Shown here piece after piece: positions 22,181 to 30,550 of a DNA stretch of 64,000 nt. Origin of the DNA: Neptunomonas japonica JAMM 1380 (GTDB taxonomy: Bacteria > Pseudomonadota > Gammaproteobacteria > Pseudomonadales > Balneatricaceae). Where the stretch lies: NCBI RefSeq assembly GCF_016592555.1, contig NZ_AP014546.1:1932501-1996500 (forward strand), given 5' to 3'. The notes under the pieces were generated by a model. It did not search any database, was not told the DNA's origin, and worked only from the letters and a program-made list of their open reading frames with translations. Position numbers and translations under genes: made by a program. Positions within the stretch are counted from its first letter, which is position 1, and each line of letters begins with the position of its first letter.

Positions 22181-23959
22181 TTGAATACGGATCAATGGCT
22201 GATTAGCGGCGTTTTGATGTTAACGCTGGTGCTCTTTGTTTGGGGAAAGTATCGTCATGATGTTGTGGCCGCTATTGCACTGGGGCTGTGTGTGCTTGCT
22301 GGCCTAGTAGCGGCCGAAGATGCCTTTACCGGTTTTAGCCACCCTGCCGTTGTAACGGTGGCAGCGGTGCTGGTGATTTCAGATGCGCTACGCCGCTCCG
22401 GTGTAGTGGATATGATCGTACAAAAAATACTGCCCTACACCGAAAACCCACTCAGCCATATCCTGATTATGACGACCGTCGTCACAGTCGCGTCTGCCTT
22501 TATGAATAATGTAGGGGCTCTGGCGCTAATGTTACCGGTTGCACTGGCAACCTGCAGTAAGCACCAGCGCTCGCCAGCGTTGATTCTTATGCCGCTGGCC
22601 TTTGGCAGTATTTTGGGCGGTATGACAACAGCCATAGGCACACCGCCCAATATTATTATTGCCATGATGCGCGCCGAAGTAAGTGGAGAATCATTCAACA
22701 TGTTTGATTTTTCACCTGTGGGGGTGGCTATCGCCATTATGGGCGTGCTCTTTATCACGCTGGTGGGCTGGCGTCTGATACCGGCTGCACGCCTTAAGAG
22801 CAGCTCACCTGAGCAGCTCTTCGCTATTGATGAGTACCTAACAGAAGTGATCATCACTACTGGTTCTGGTTTGGTGGGGCGCCCGGTAGAAGATATTGAT
22901 GGGCTAGATGATGGCAGTATCGAGGTGGTGGGTGTGGCTCACCGCCATGGCAAAACGATGTCGTTGCGTCCAGGCCAGTTGCTTAATGCCGGCGATATTC
23001 TGATCTTGCAGGCCGACCCATCTGAAGTACAGCCTTTACTCGATAAGAACGATCTAGAGCTGATCACCAGTGCCGATAAAAAATTCTCCGAACTGACACA
23101 AGGCGATCTAACCCTAGTAGAAGGCGTTATAAAGAAAGGTTCGGTGCTAGAAGGGCGTGATGTGCCTTTTTTACGTAGGCGCAGTGGTAGTTCTTTGGCG
23201 CTGGTGGGTTTGGCACGTGAAGGACAGCAGGTTCGTAGGCGGTTGCGTCGCAAACAGTTTAAAGCCGGTGATATTTTGTTGCTGCAGGGGGCTGCGGATG
23301 ATGTTGGGGAGCAACTCAGCGAGCTGGGTATGATTCCACTGGCCGAGCGAAACCTAAGCCTAGGACAGCCGAAAAAAATCGCTATCGCGTTGGCCATTTT
23401 TACTATCGCTATTGGGCTGGGTGTTGCCAAGGTATTGCCGCTAGCAATCGTATTTTGTCTTGCTGTTGTCGTCTATTTGTTACTGGATATTCTTCCGGTT
23501 CGTAACCTTTACGACGCTGTTGACTGGCCAGTGATTATCCTGCTATCAGCCATGATTCCGGTGGGCTCGGCTCTGCAAAGCACAGGGCTTACACAATTAT
23601 TAGCGACGCAGGTTTTGGCGCTGACTGAAGGTATTCCGGTGTATCTCGTTATCGGTTTGGTGTTGGTTGTTACTATGTTCCTGTCAGATATCATCAATAA
23701 TGCAGCTACTGCTGTGATTATGGCACCGTTAGCTTATGGACTCGCTATGGGGTTGGGTGTAAGTCCGGATCCATTTTTTATGGCTGTGGCTGTTGGTGCT
23801 TCCTGTGCCTTTTTAACTCCGATAGGGCACCAATCAAACACCTTGGTGTTGGGACCTGGAGGGTACGCGTTCGGTGACTATTGGCGTATGGGCTTGCCTC
23901 TAGAAGTTATGATTGTACTATTGGCGGTACCGCTGATTCTGTTGGTTTGGCCGCTTTAG
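22181..23959 (+). CDS. SLC13-family permease with two TrkA-C (RCK_C) domains
   Basis: 592-residue transporter of the CitT/SLC13 (ion transporter) superfamily. An N-terminal membrane half has the signature MNNVGALALMLPVA and GTPPNIII. Two cytosolic RCK_C/TrkA-C domains sit in the middle (about 200-270 and 290-365, each ending AGDILILQ or AGDILLLQ). A C-terminal membrane half has FLSDIINNAATAVIMAPLA. This is the YfbS/SdcS-like architecture for dicarboxylate, sulfate or other anion uptake. The frame is open from 22148, but the TTG at 22181 has AGGAG at proper spacing and is preferred. A terminator follows. GC-rich codons suggest core-genome status or a separate origin from the cassettes. Confidence 0.88.
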   Translation: MNTDQWLISGVLMLTLVLFVWGKYRHDVVAAIALGLCVLAGLVAAEDAFTGFSHPAVVTVAAVLVISDALRRSGVVDMIVQKILPYTENPLSHILIMTTVVTVASAFMNNVGALALMLPVALATCSKHQRSPALILMPLAFGSILGGMTTAIGTPPNIIIAMMRAEVSGESFNMFDFSPVGVAIAIMGVLFITLVGWRLIPAARLKSSSPEQLFAIDEYLTEVIITTGSGLVGRPVEDIDGLDDGSIEVVGVAHRHGKTMSLRPGQLLNAGDILILQADPSEVQPLLDKNDLELITSADKKFSELTQGDLTLVEGVIKKGSVLEGRDVPFLRRRSGSSLALVGLAREGQQVRRRLRRKQFKAGDILLLQGAADDVGEQLSELGMIPLAERNLSLGQPKKIAIALAIFTIAIGLGVAKVLPLAIVFCLAVVVYLLLDILPVRNLYDAVDWPVIILLSAMIPVGSALQSTGLTQLLATQVLALTEGIPVYLVIGLVLVVTMFLSDIINNAATAVIMAPLAYGLAMGLGVSPDPFFMAVAVGASCAFLTPIGHQSNTLVLGPGGYAFGDYWRMGLPLEVMIVLLAVPLILLVWPL

Positions 23960-23989
23960 TATTAGGGGCTGGGGCAATTCAAGTAGGAA

Positions 23990-24017
23990 ATAAAAGCAGC
24001 TGAAAGGCTGCTTTTAT
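23990..24017 (+). terminator. Intrinsic terminator after SLC13 gene
   Basis: AAAAGCAGC, loop TGAAAG and GCTGCTTTTAT form a 9-base stem. Being A-rich on the left and T-rich on the right, it may work in both directions, facing the convergent GNAT gene. Confidence 0.75.
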
Positions 24018-24075
24018 ATAGAGAATTTAGTTAGAGAGAAGGTTAAATTTGTATTGATTTAATGTATTGCTAGCG

Positions 24076-24537
24076 CTAAATTTTCATGCGCATTGAGTAA
24101 TTTATCAATACTATATTATGTCTAATAACTTGATTCTCATTTTCTATTAAAAATCCTGCCTTTTCAAAAAAGGGTTTTGCAACAATGGATGCCTCTACAT
24201 AGAGCTGCTTTAAGCCTACATTTTTAGCAACACTCATTACGTGCTTGAGTAGCTTTGTAGCGACGCCTTTTCTCTGGAATTTGGGTGCAACATAAGCGCA
24301 ATCTATATGCCCATCTGATTCTAATTCGATAAAACCTGCGACTTCACCTTTAATGACAAGCAGGTAGGGTTTTTTGCGTTCAAGTCTCTTTGCCCATTCA
24401 CTGTAGTTAATAGGCGTGGAAGCCCAAGCATCTTTTTGTTCGTTAGAGTAAATTGAAGAGTCAATCGCATGTACCGACGCATAAAATAGATCTGCTATGT
24501 CTTTAGCTTTATCTGGCGAGTATTTAATAAGGTTCAT
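24076..24537 (-). CDS. GNAT-family N-acetyltransferase
   Basis: 153-residue acetyltransferase. The acetyl-CoA-binding motif is YVAPKFQRKGVATKLLKHV (Q/R-x-x-G-x-A with Arg-Lys-Gly), about residues 86-104. LYVEASIVAKPFFEKAGF follows, the usual end of the fold. The acceptor substrate cannot be told from sequence. It is convergent with the SLC13 gene and 85 bases from the upstream membrane protein gene on the same strand. It is probably independently transcribed. Confidence 0.88.
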   Translation of the reverse strand: MNLIKYSPDKAKDIADLFYASVHAIDSSIYSNEQKDAWASTPINYSEWAKRLERKKPYLLVIKGEVAGFIELESDGHIDCAYVAPKFQRKGVATKLLKHVMSVAKNVGLKQLYVEASIVAKPFFEKAGFLIENENQVIRHNIVLINYSMRMKI

Positions 24538-24622
24538 GTGGCTAACTGTACTGAATCAGTGATGTTTTCATAGTGTTGCTTACATGCTTCCTTTGATTAC
24601 GTGTTACAGGGTTACACAGCTA

Positions 24623-25195
24623 CTAATCAATGAATACGTGACCTAAATATGAAAATACGCCCATCATTATGCCGGTAAACAGCTGGGCATGAACAAGATA
24701 AGATAATTTCTTGACCTCTTTTGGTGTGTATTTCCAGCTTATGAATAAACCAAATGCTCCCTGCCAAACAACAAGAAATAATACTGCCGGAAAAAAGAGA
24801 ATGTGCATGGGTATGCCCATAAGGGCGATGTGTAAAAGGATAACCGCTACAGCTGCGATGCCAAAATATATATGAGTGCGGTCCAGATAATGAATCAACT
24901 TCTGAAATAAATTTGCATCGATAGGGGATGAGTACTCAGGCAGAATGCGTTTTGATAAGGCTCCTTTTCCAAGTGCCAATTTAAGCGCAGTTCGAGCATA
25001 AATAAACAAGAGAAGCCACAAGCCAATCTCGCCTATGCCCTCTCCAAGTTCGGATAAAAATGTTTCATGCTCAGGAATGGATGGGTAATGCAAACTTATA
25101 TAAATATAGTACCCAGCCGACAGTACTAAGGTTGTTGCAGTAAAAACAAGAATTTTTCTTAGTCCGTCTGATATGGTTTTCATGAGCCTACTCAA
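24623..25195 (-). CDS. Four-helix membrane protein, cytochrome b561/ferric-reductase-like
   Basis: 190-residue protein with four to five hydrophobic helices (about 13-30, 52-68, 108-128, 132-150 and 165-185). His residues sit within or beside helices (HIYFGIAAVAVILLHIALMGIPMHI, then HAQLFTGIMMGVFSYLGH), an arrangement that could ligate heme as in b-type cytochromes or ferric reductase-like domains. I do not recognise a specific family. It has no signal peptide beyond the first helix. Its neighbours give no functional clue. Confidence 0.65.
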   Translation of the reverse strand: MSRLMKTISDGLRKILVFTATTLVLSAGYYIYISLHYPSIPEHETFLSELGEGIGEIGLWLLLFIYARTALKLALGKGALSKRILPEYSSPIDANLFQKLIHYLDRTHIYFGIAAVAVILLHIALMGIPMHILFFPAVLFLVVWQGAFGLFISWKYTPKEVKKLSYLVHAQLFTGIMMGVFSYLGHVFID

Positions 25196-25637
25196 TGAGT
25201 TTTTTTTAAGTTTACTAGTGTATAAATTTTTTTTCGTTCAAACAACCACTGATTTAAGCAGTGATTGCTATTGGCATCGTTGGTTATTATAACCACGGGT
25301 ATATGCATTTAATGAGTGCTAAGGCAAAAAAGTATGGTCTACAAACAGCCTCTATGGCGAGTATTGACAGGTTTATAGCATTGATAATTATGATCACTCC
25401 GGCTGCTTCTGAATAACTGTTCTTCATCGTTAACGTGTTTGATACCAATTAATTATTCTGCATGGTTTATCAGCGGGGTTGCCCAAAGCCGCAAAGCGAA
25501 GGCTATTTAACCAAAGTTGAACGGAGTTATTGGCCTGTACTGGTTTAGTCTTACTTATCGCTTGTAGAGAATAAAAGCTAAGCATTTATTGATTTTAATG
25601 CAGTGAACTATAATCAATTATTAAGGGTTGCCAGTAA
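25196..25637. other. 442-base gap, no clear gene
   Basis: AT-rich sequence between divergent genes. The only open frame is a 30-codon one from 25312 with no ribosome-binding site and no recognisable product. No strong hairpin, repeat or attC-like site was seen. It presumably holds the promoters of the two divergent genes. Confidence 0.4.
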
Positions 25638-25643
25638 TTGCTA

Positions 25644-26852
25644 ATGAAAAATCAGAACCGACGGATATATTTGGTTTATTTACTTGTTGGTATTGCCATG
25701 CTTACCAGTGTGGTAGGTTTTGTTCTTATCGACAGGCACTACCAACAGGTGGCTGTTGATCAAGCCAGGATGAATGCAGAAACTGTTACCAGCTTGGTTG
25801 ATAATGCACGCCGTGCCTACAGTAAAGTGTTGAGTGAGTTAAAGTCGCAGACACGTTTAGTCACGGCGCATGATCATGCGATAAATGACGGTGTAATTCC
25901 CAACCCTGCCACCTTTAGTATTGAACTTGCGAAAAGTGTTAGTAGTGTCAAGCAACGAGTATGGATGTATAGCTACCATCCTTTTCCGTGGCGCAAGGAT
26001 ACCGCAGTTCCAAAAAACGATCATGAAACAGAAGCGCTTGCTCAGTTAACCGCTAGCCCGAAAGAACCTTACATCCGCATTTTGAATGAAGGGCCAGAGA
26101 AAAAGTTTTTTTATGCCAAAGCCATTGTCATGAACGATGCCAGCTGTGTTGATTGTCATAATAATCACCCTGACAGCGTAAAAGTTTCTTGGAAGATCGG
26201 TGATACCAGAGCGGTACTAGCAACAGTCTCTAGTCTGAAGTACGAGCAAAAGTTCTCTCTGTGGTTCATCTTTGGGTTTATCAGTTTTCTGTCTTTATTT
26301 TGTGTTGCCTTGTATCTCAAGAAGAATCAGGAGTGGCTGTTAAGTGAAATAGCTGGGCGTACGGACCCCTTAACAAAAATACCGAATAGAATTTCTATTA
26401 ACGAACAGATCAACCAGCAATTTAATCATCATAAAGAAACCCACAAAGCGCTGGGTGTGATGATGATCGATATTGATAATTTCAAAGATATCAACGATAA
26501 CTACGGCCATGATATTGGCGATAAATGTATTATTGCTGTAGCTAATGCATTAAGCGCAGAGTTACGAACTAATAACGACTATGTCGCACGCTGGGGAGGG
26601 GAGGAGTTTTTGGTATTGTTACATGATACTAATATTGAAGCGGCTAAAGCTGTGGCAAATCGCTTGTTAAATACGGTCCATAGGAAAAAAATAACCAAGC
26701 ATAATTTATTAGTCACTTTCAGTATTGGTATTGTAGTTGCCAGCCCCCATCAGGTTAACTCTTGTGAAGAGATGATCCAGCAAGCTGATCAGGCTTTGCT
26801 AAAGGCGAAGGCGGTTGGGAAAAACTGTTATGTAATGAATGAAAACAAATAG
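25644..26852 (+). CDS. Diguanylate cyclase with DUF3365/Tll0287-like heme-type sensor
   Basis: 402-residue protein. An N-terminal membrane helix (about 8-28) is followed by a periplasmic DUF3365 (Tll0287-like) domain that contains a c-type heme motif, CVDCH (168-172). A second helix (about 206-224) leads into a GGDEF domain with GGEEF at 318-322 and the usual DIDNFKDINDNYGH. The inhibitory RxxD site is absent (TNND in its place). It should make c-di-GMP in response to heme redox state or a gas bound in the periplasm; that is inference from the domain pair. An in-frame TTG at 25638 is an alternative start, with AAGGG ten bases upstream. Confidence 0.88.
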   Translation: MKNQNRRIYLVYLLVGIAMLTSVVGFVLIDRHYQQVAVDQARMNAETVTSLVDNARRAYSKVLSELKSQTRLVTAHDHAINDGVIPNPATFSIELAKSVSSVKQRVWMYSYHPFPWRKDTAVPKNDHETEALAQLTASPKEPYIRILNEGPEKKFFYAKAIVMNDASCVDCHNNHPDSVKVSWKIGDTRAVLATVSSLKYEQKFSLWFIFGFISFLSLFCVALYLKKNQEWLLSEIAGRTDPLTKIPNRISINEQINQQFNHHKETHKALGVMMIDIDNFKDINDNYGHDIGDKCIIAVANALSAELRTNNDYVARWGGEEFLVLLHDTNIEAAKAVANRLLNTVHRKKITKHNLLVTFSIGIVVASPHQVNSCEEMIQQADQALLKAKAVGKNCYVMNENK

Positions 26853-27036
26853 TGCGTTGTTGTCTAGTCTTTGCATAAGTTGGGCCTTTTTACTGCGTTG
26901 CTAGCTATTTTGTTAATACTTGATGCCTCTGTAATGCGGAGCTTTTAGAATGTCTTCGTTTTAACTCCTTTGTTAGTGCTAAAATACCCGTCTTCAATAC
27001 TCCTTATGCGCCACACGATCCCGGAAAGAATATTAA

Positions 27037-29223
27037 ATGGAAATCAAAGTAAATTTTTTAGAAAATCTTAGACTCGAAGCAAAGTTTGATGATTTCACTG
27101 TCACCGCAGATCAGCCTATCCGCTATAAAGGTGATGGCTCTGCACCGAGTCCGTTTGATTACTTTTTAGCTTCGTCGGCGCTTTGTGCGGCATATTTTGT
27201 GCGAGTTTATTGTTTAGCGCGAGATATTCCAACAGATGATATTAAGCTCTCACAAAACAACATTGTTGATCCTGAAAATAGATACAACCAAGTATTTCAA
27301 ATACAGGTTGAACTCCCTGAGAGCATTTCTGATCGAGACCGTGAAGGAATTCTGCGGTCCATTGACCGTTGTACGGTTAAAAAAGTGGTTCAAGAAGGCC
27401 CTGAGTTTAAAATTGAGCCCGTGGATAGTCTAGATGAAGATGCAACGCTAATGAGCCTTGGGCGGCCTGATGGCGATACTAATACAACGATTATTGGCAA
27501 AGATCTTCCGCTAGAAAAAACCATTGCCAACATGACAGCGATTTTGGCTGATCTTGGAATTAAGATTGAAATTGCTTCGTGGAGAAATATTGTCCCGAAT
27601 GTTTGGTCGCTACATATTCGTGAGGCGGCTTCACCGATGTGTTTTACCAACGGTAAAGGCGCAAGCAAAGACAGCGCACTATGTTCAGCACTTGGTGAGT
27701 ATATTGAGCGTGCTAGTTTTAACTTCTTTTATAACGACCAATTCTTTGGCGAAGATATTTGTAACAGCAAGTTCGTTCATTATCCTGATGAGAAATGGTT
27801 CAAAGCAGGTCCAGACGATGCTTTACCTGAGGGCTTGATGGATGAAGCATGTCTTGAAATCTACAATCCCGATGATGAGCTGAGAGCGTCTAATCTAATT
27901 GATACAAACTCGGGTCTTATTGAGCGTGGCATTTGTGCGCTACCTTATGTTCGCCAGTCTGACCAACAAACCGTCTATTTTCCCTCTAACCTGATCGAGA
28001 ATTTATTTCTTAGTAACGGCATGAGTGCAGGCAATAATATTCACGAAGCCAAGGTTCAGTGCCTTTCAGAAATATTTGAACGTGCTGTAAAAAGGCAAAT
28101 CATCGAAGAAGAAATTGTCTTGCCTGATGTTCCGCAAGAGGTACTAGAGCAATACCCACATATTCTTGAAGGCATAAAAGGGTTAGAGGCAAACGGTTTC
28201 CCCGTTGTCGTGAAAGATGCGTCTTTAGGTGGCGTCTTCCCTGTGATGTGTGTCACCTTAATGAACCCTAAAACGGGCGGTGTTTTTGCCTCGTTTGGTG
28301 CTCATCCAAGCTTTGAAGTGGCTTTAGAGCGTAGCTTAACCGAGCTTCTGCAAGGTCGCAGCTTTGAAGGACTAAATGATGTGCCACCGCCTACTTTTAA
28401 TAGCATGGCAGTCACTGAACCGAATAATTTCGTTGAACACTTTATTGATTCAACAGGCATCATCTCTTGGAAGTTCTTTAGCGCTAAGCATGATTATGAT
28501 TTCTGCGAGTGGGATTTTTCAGGCACGACAGAGGAAGAAACAAGTAACCTCATGAACATCTTAGCTGATCTAGGCAAAGAGGTTTATATAGCGGTGCATG
28601 ATGATTTAGGCGCTGCAGCCTGCAGAATTTTAGTACCTGCATATTCAGAGATCTACCCTGTTGAAGATCTTATCTGGGATAACACCAACAAAGCACTGTA
28701 TTTCAGAGAAGATATCTTAAACATTCACTCACTAGATGATGACGAACTGACGGATTTAGTTGAACGCTTAGAAGAGAGTGAGCTTGATAACTACACTGAC
28801 ATTAAAACGCTCATTGGAATTGAGTTCGATGAAAACACTGTTTGGGGCCAGCTCGATATCGGTGAGCTTAAAATTCTTATTTATTTAGCGCTTGAACAGT
28901 ATGAAGAGGCCAGTGAGCTTGTTCAAGATTACATGAATTTCAACAATAACACGGCGACTCGCGGCTTATTCTATCAAGCGATCAATGTTGTTCTGGATAT
29001 TGTTTTGGATGAAGAGTTAGATCTTGATGACTATTTGCCAAACTTGGTAAGAATGTATGGCGCCGATACGATGGCAAATGTCGTAGGGTCTGTTTCAGGT
29101 GAAGTTAAATTTTATGGCTTAACCAAGACCAGTATGAAGCTTGAAGGGCTTGATAAGCACTTAAGGTTGATCGAGAGCTATAAGAAACTCCATAAGGCAA
29201 GAGAAGCCGGGATGTCGCGTTAA
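27037..29223 (+). CDS. ycaO: OsmC-YcaO fusion protein
   Basis: 728-residue fusion. Residues 1-140 form an OsmC-like domain with both conserved cysteines (SSALCAAYF near 49 and DRCTVKK near 113). Residues 170-570 are a YcaO domain with the ATP-binding glutamate segments ALCSALGEYIERASF, KVQCLSEIFERAVK and ERSLTELLQGR. The last 150 residues match the C-terminal helical region of E. coli YcaO. YcaO proteins activate peptide amides with ATP to make azolines or thioamides; E. coli YcaO aids RimO-dependent methylthiolation of ribosomal protein S12. The fused OsmC domain might act on the same substrate or deliver reduced sulfur. No precursor peptide gene was seen beside it. Confidence 0.9.
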   Translation: MEIKVNFLENLRLEAKFDDFTVTADQPIRYKGDGSAPSPFDYFLASSALCAAYFVRVYCLARDIPTDDIKLSQNNIVDPENRYNQVFQIQVELPESISDRDREGILRSIDRCTVKKVVQEGPEFKIEPVDSLDEDATLMSLGRPDGDTNTTIIGKDLPLEKTIANMTAILADLGIKIEIASWRNIVPNVWSLHIREAASPMCFTNGKGASKDSALCSALGEYIERASFNFFYNDQFFGEDICNSKFVHYPDEKWFKAGPDDALPEGLMDEACLEIYNPDDELRASNLIDTNSGLIERGICALPYVRQSDQQTVYFPSNLIENLFLSNGMSAGNNIHEAKVQCLSEIFERAVKRQIIEEEIVLPDVPQEVLEQYPHILEGIKGLEANGFPVVVKDASLGGVFPVMCVTLMNPKTGGVFASFGAHPSFEVALERSLTELLQGRSFEGLNDVPPPTFNSMAVTEPNNFVEHFIDSTGIISWKFFSAKHDYDFCEWDFSGTTEEETSNLMNILADLGKEVYIAVHDDLGAAACRILVPAYSEIYPVEDLIWDNTNKALYFREDILNIHSLDDDELTDLVERLEESELDNYTDIKTLIGIEFDENTVWGQLDIGELKILIYLALEQYEEASELVQDYMNFNNNTATRGLFYQAINVVLDIVLDEELDLDDYLPNLVRMYGADTMANVVGSVSGEVKFYGLTKTSMKLEGLDKHLRLIESYKKLHKAREAGMSR

Positions 29224-29327
29224 TGTCTCTCACTTGGCAAAACTTAGTGAACAGTAAATAGTTGATGACGTGTTATTAAGCCGTTAAATACGTTTCTATA
29301 GAATGATTGGTGGTAGGAGGCTCTATA

Positions 29328-29606
29328 ATGGCCAGAGCAGGCGCGCGACATATATTAGTGAAAACCAAGGCTCAAGCTGATGCGCTAAAACAGCAGTTGG
29401 CTAAAGGGGCCGACTTTGCAGCCCTCGCTAAAAAGCATTCCACATGTAATTCTGCAAAGAAGGGCGGAGATCTTGGAGAATTTTCTCCTGGCACGATGCT
29501 AAAAGCATTTGATAATGTAGTTTTTAAGAAAGCCTTGCTAACCGTACATGGACCAGTGAAAACCAAGTTTGGATTTCACTTGATAGAAACAATTTACCGT
29601 GACTAA
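29328..29606 (+). CDS. ppiC: Peptidyl-prolyl isomerase, parvulin PpiC
   Basis: 92-residue single-domain parvulin of the normal PpiC length. The family pattern ARHILVKTKAQADALKQQL, STCNSAKKGGDLGEF and KFGFHLIE is complete, including the Cys, Phe and final His of the active site. The frame is open from 29307, but the ATG at 29328 has AGGAGG nine bases upstream and gives the standard M-A-R-A start. It is cytoplasmic, with no signal peptide. A strong terminator follows. Confidence 0.93.
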   Translation: MARAGARHILVKTKAQADALKQQLAKGADFAALAKKHSTCNSAKKGGDLGEFSPGTMLKAFDNVVFKKALLTVHGPVKTKFGFHLIETIYRD

Positions 29607-29642
29607 CTAGCTGCTGTGCTAAGTCGCTCCTGAGCTGTGATT

Positions 29643-29677
29643 AAAAAGGCCAATAATATTATTATTGGCCTTTTTTA
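29643..29677 (+). terminator. Bidirectional terminator between ppiC and DUF523 gene
   Basis: AAAAAGGCCAATAAT, a short loop and ATTATTGGCCTTTTTT form a long stem with A- and T-runs on opposite sides, serving both convergent genes. Confidence 0.9.
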
Positions 29678-29683
29678 TGCTGT

Positions 29684-30181
29684 TTATCGTTCTTCCGGAT
29701 GAAGCACTTCAGGTGTTTCTTGCATCGCAATGAACTCGATCAATTGACCAATTTCTCTTTCATTGAAAACAGGGATCCCATGGCGCTGAAGTTCCGACGC
29801 AGTGACACCGCTGCCCGGTGTTAATGTGTCATTAAATTTACCATTGTAGGTTTCGCGGTTACCACAAGAAGGGCTTCGGCTTTTGAGTAGGGCACAACAT
29901 GCCCCTGCTTCTTTTACCTTTTCTACGGCTAGTTCTGCACCATGTAAAAACTGAGGAGTTACATCTTCTCCTTCAATGTTTACAACCATTACTGGGTGTC
30001 GAGACGTTATTTCTGCAGGTAAACGAGGGGTCGGTAAACCGCCTGCCATCTCTGGACAAAAATGAACAATGCGTCCTTCTTCTTGCCACTGTTTAATCTG
30101 AGTGTGTTCGAGCAAGCTGTGTTGGCCATCATATCTAACTTTTTGACCTAAAAAGCAGGCACTCACGAGTATTTTTTTCAT
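29684..30181 (-). CDS. DUF523 family protein
   Basis: 165-residue protein of the DUF523 family. It has the opening KKILVSACFLGQKVRYDG, PEMAGGLPTPRLPAEI and SPSCGNRETYNG, with several conserved cysteines that could bind metal or a thiol cofactor. Function is unknown; the E. coli YbgA proteins fuse this domain to DUF1722. The frame stays open for 11 codons upstream (to 30214), but the family start is MKKILVSACFLG, so 30181 is chosen. Neither start has a clear ribosome-binding site. It is probably transcribed alone. Confidence 0.85.
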   Translation of the reverse strand: MKKILVSACFLGQKVRYDGQHSLLEHTQIKQWQEEGRIVHFCPEMAGGLPTPRLPAEITSRHPVMVVNIEGEDVTPQFLHGAELAVEKVKEAGACCALLKSRSPSCGNRETYNGKFNDTLTPGSGVTASELQRHGIPVFNEREIGQLIEFIAMQETPEVLHPEER

Positions 30182-30550
30182 TCTTATAAAGTTCTCGAGT
30201 TTGTCTGCGCGCATTTTAACGACTCTAGCTAATAGTTCAATGTTATAAGCATATAAAACTGCTCTTTATCAAAGAAAAGTTAGATTATCTCTATTCTTTA
30301 GTATTACAAAATTGAGTTTTGTTATCTATTTGATTTTTATCAATTTTTATATTTATCTTTACGTAAAGGTAAGGGAAAGTGTGAATAGTTCTTTACGTTT
30401 ATAGCAATAGGCGATATAAAATTACGGGTTAACACTTAAAGGAAGATACTCATTTCATCTCCAGTCGTGTTAATACCAGTGATAACAATAATAACGAATA
30501 CCCGCGGTAGTTACTCGTGAGGCGTTCACTGTTTAGGATAGGTATTCGGT
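30182..30550. promoter_or_regulatory. Control region upstream of CoA-transferase operon
   Basis: About 370 AT-rich bases hold no convincing gene. A palindrome at 30354-30371 is the most striking element, with a half-site (CTTTACGTTT) repeated at 30391-30400. It separates the DUF523 gene from the CaiB-type operon and is the likely promoter and operator region of the latter. Confidence 0.5.
30354..30371. promoter_or_regulatory. Palindromic operator candidate
   Basis: TATCTTTACGTAAAGGTA has a perfect 12-base core, CTTTACGTAAAG, extended by partly matching flanks. A half copy lies 20 bases downstream. It sits about 180 bases upstream of the CaiB-type gene. The regulator is unknown, but a TetR- or LuxR-type dimer would fit. 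Confidence 0.45.

Noticed and set aside
25312..25413. Roughly 30-codon open frame in the gap before the heme-type cyclase
   Set aside because: No ribosome-binding site and no family resemblance; probably chance.
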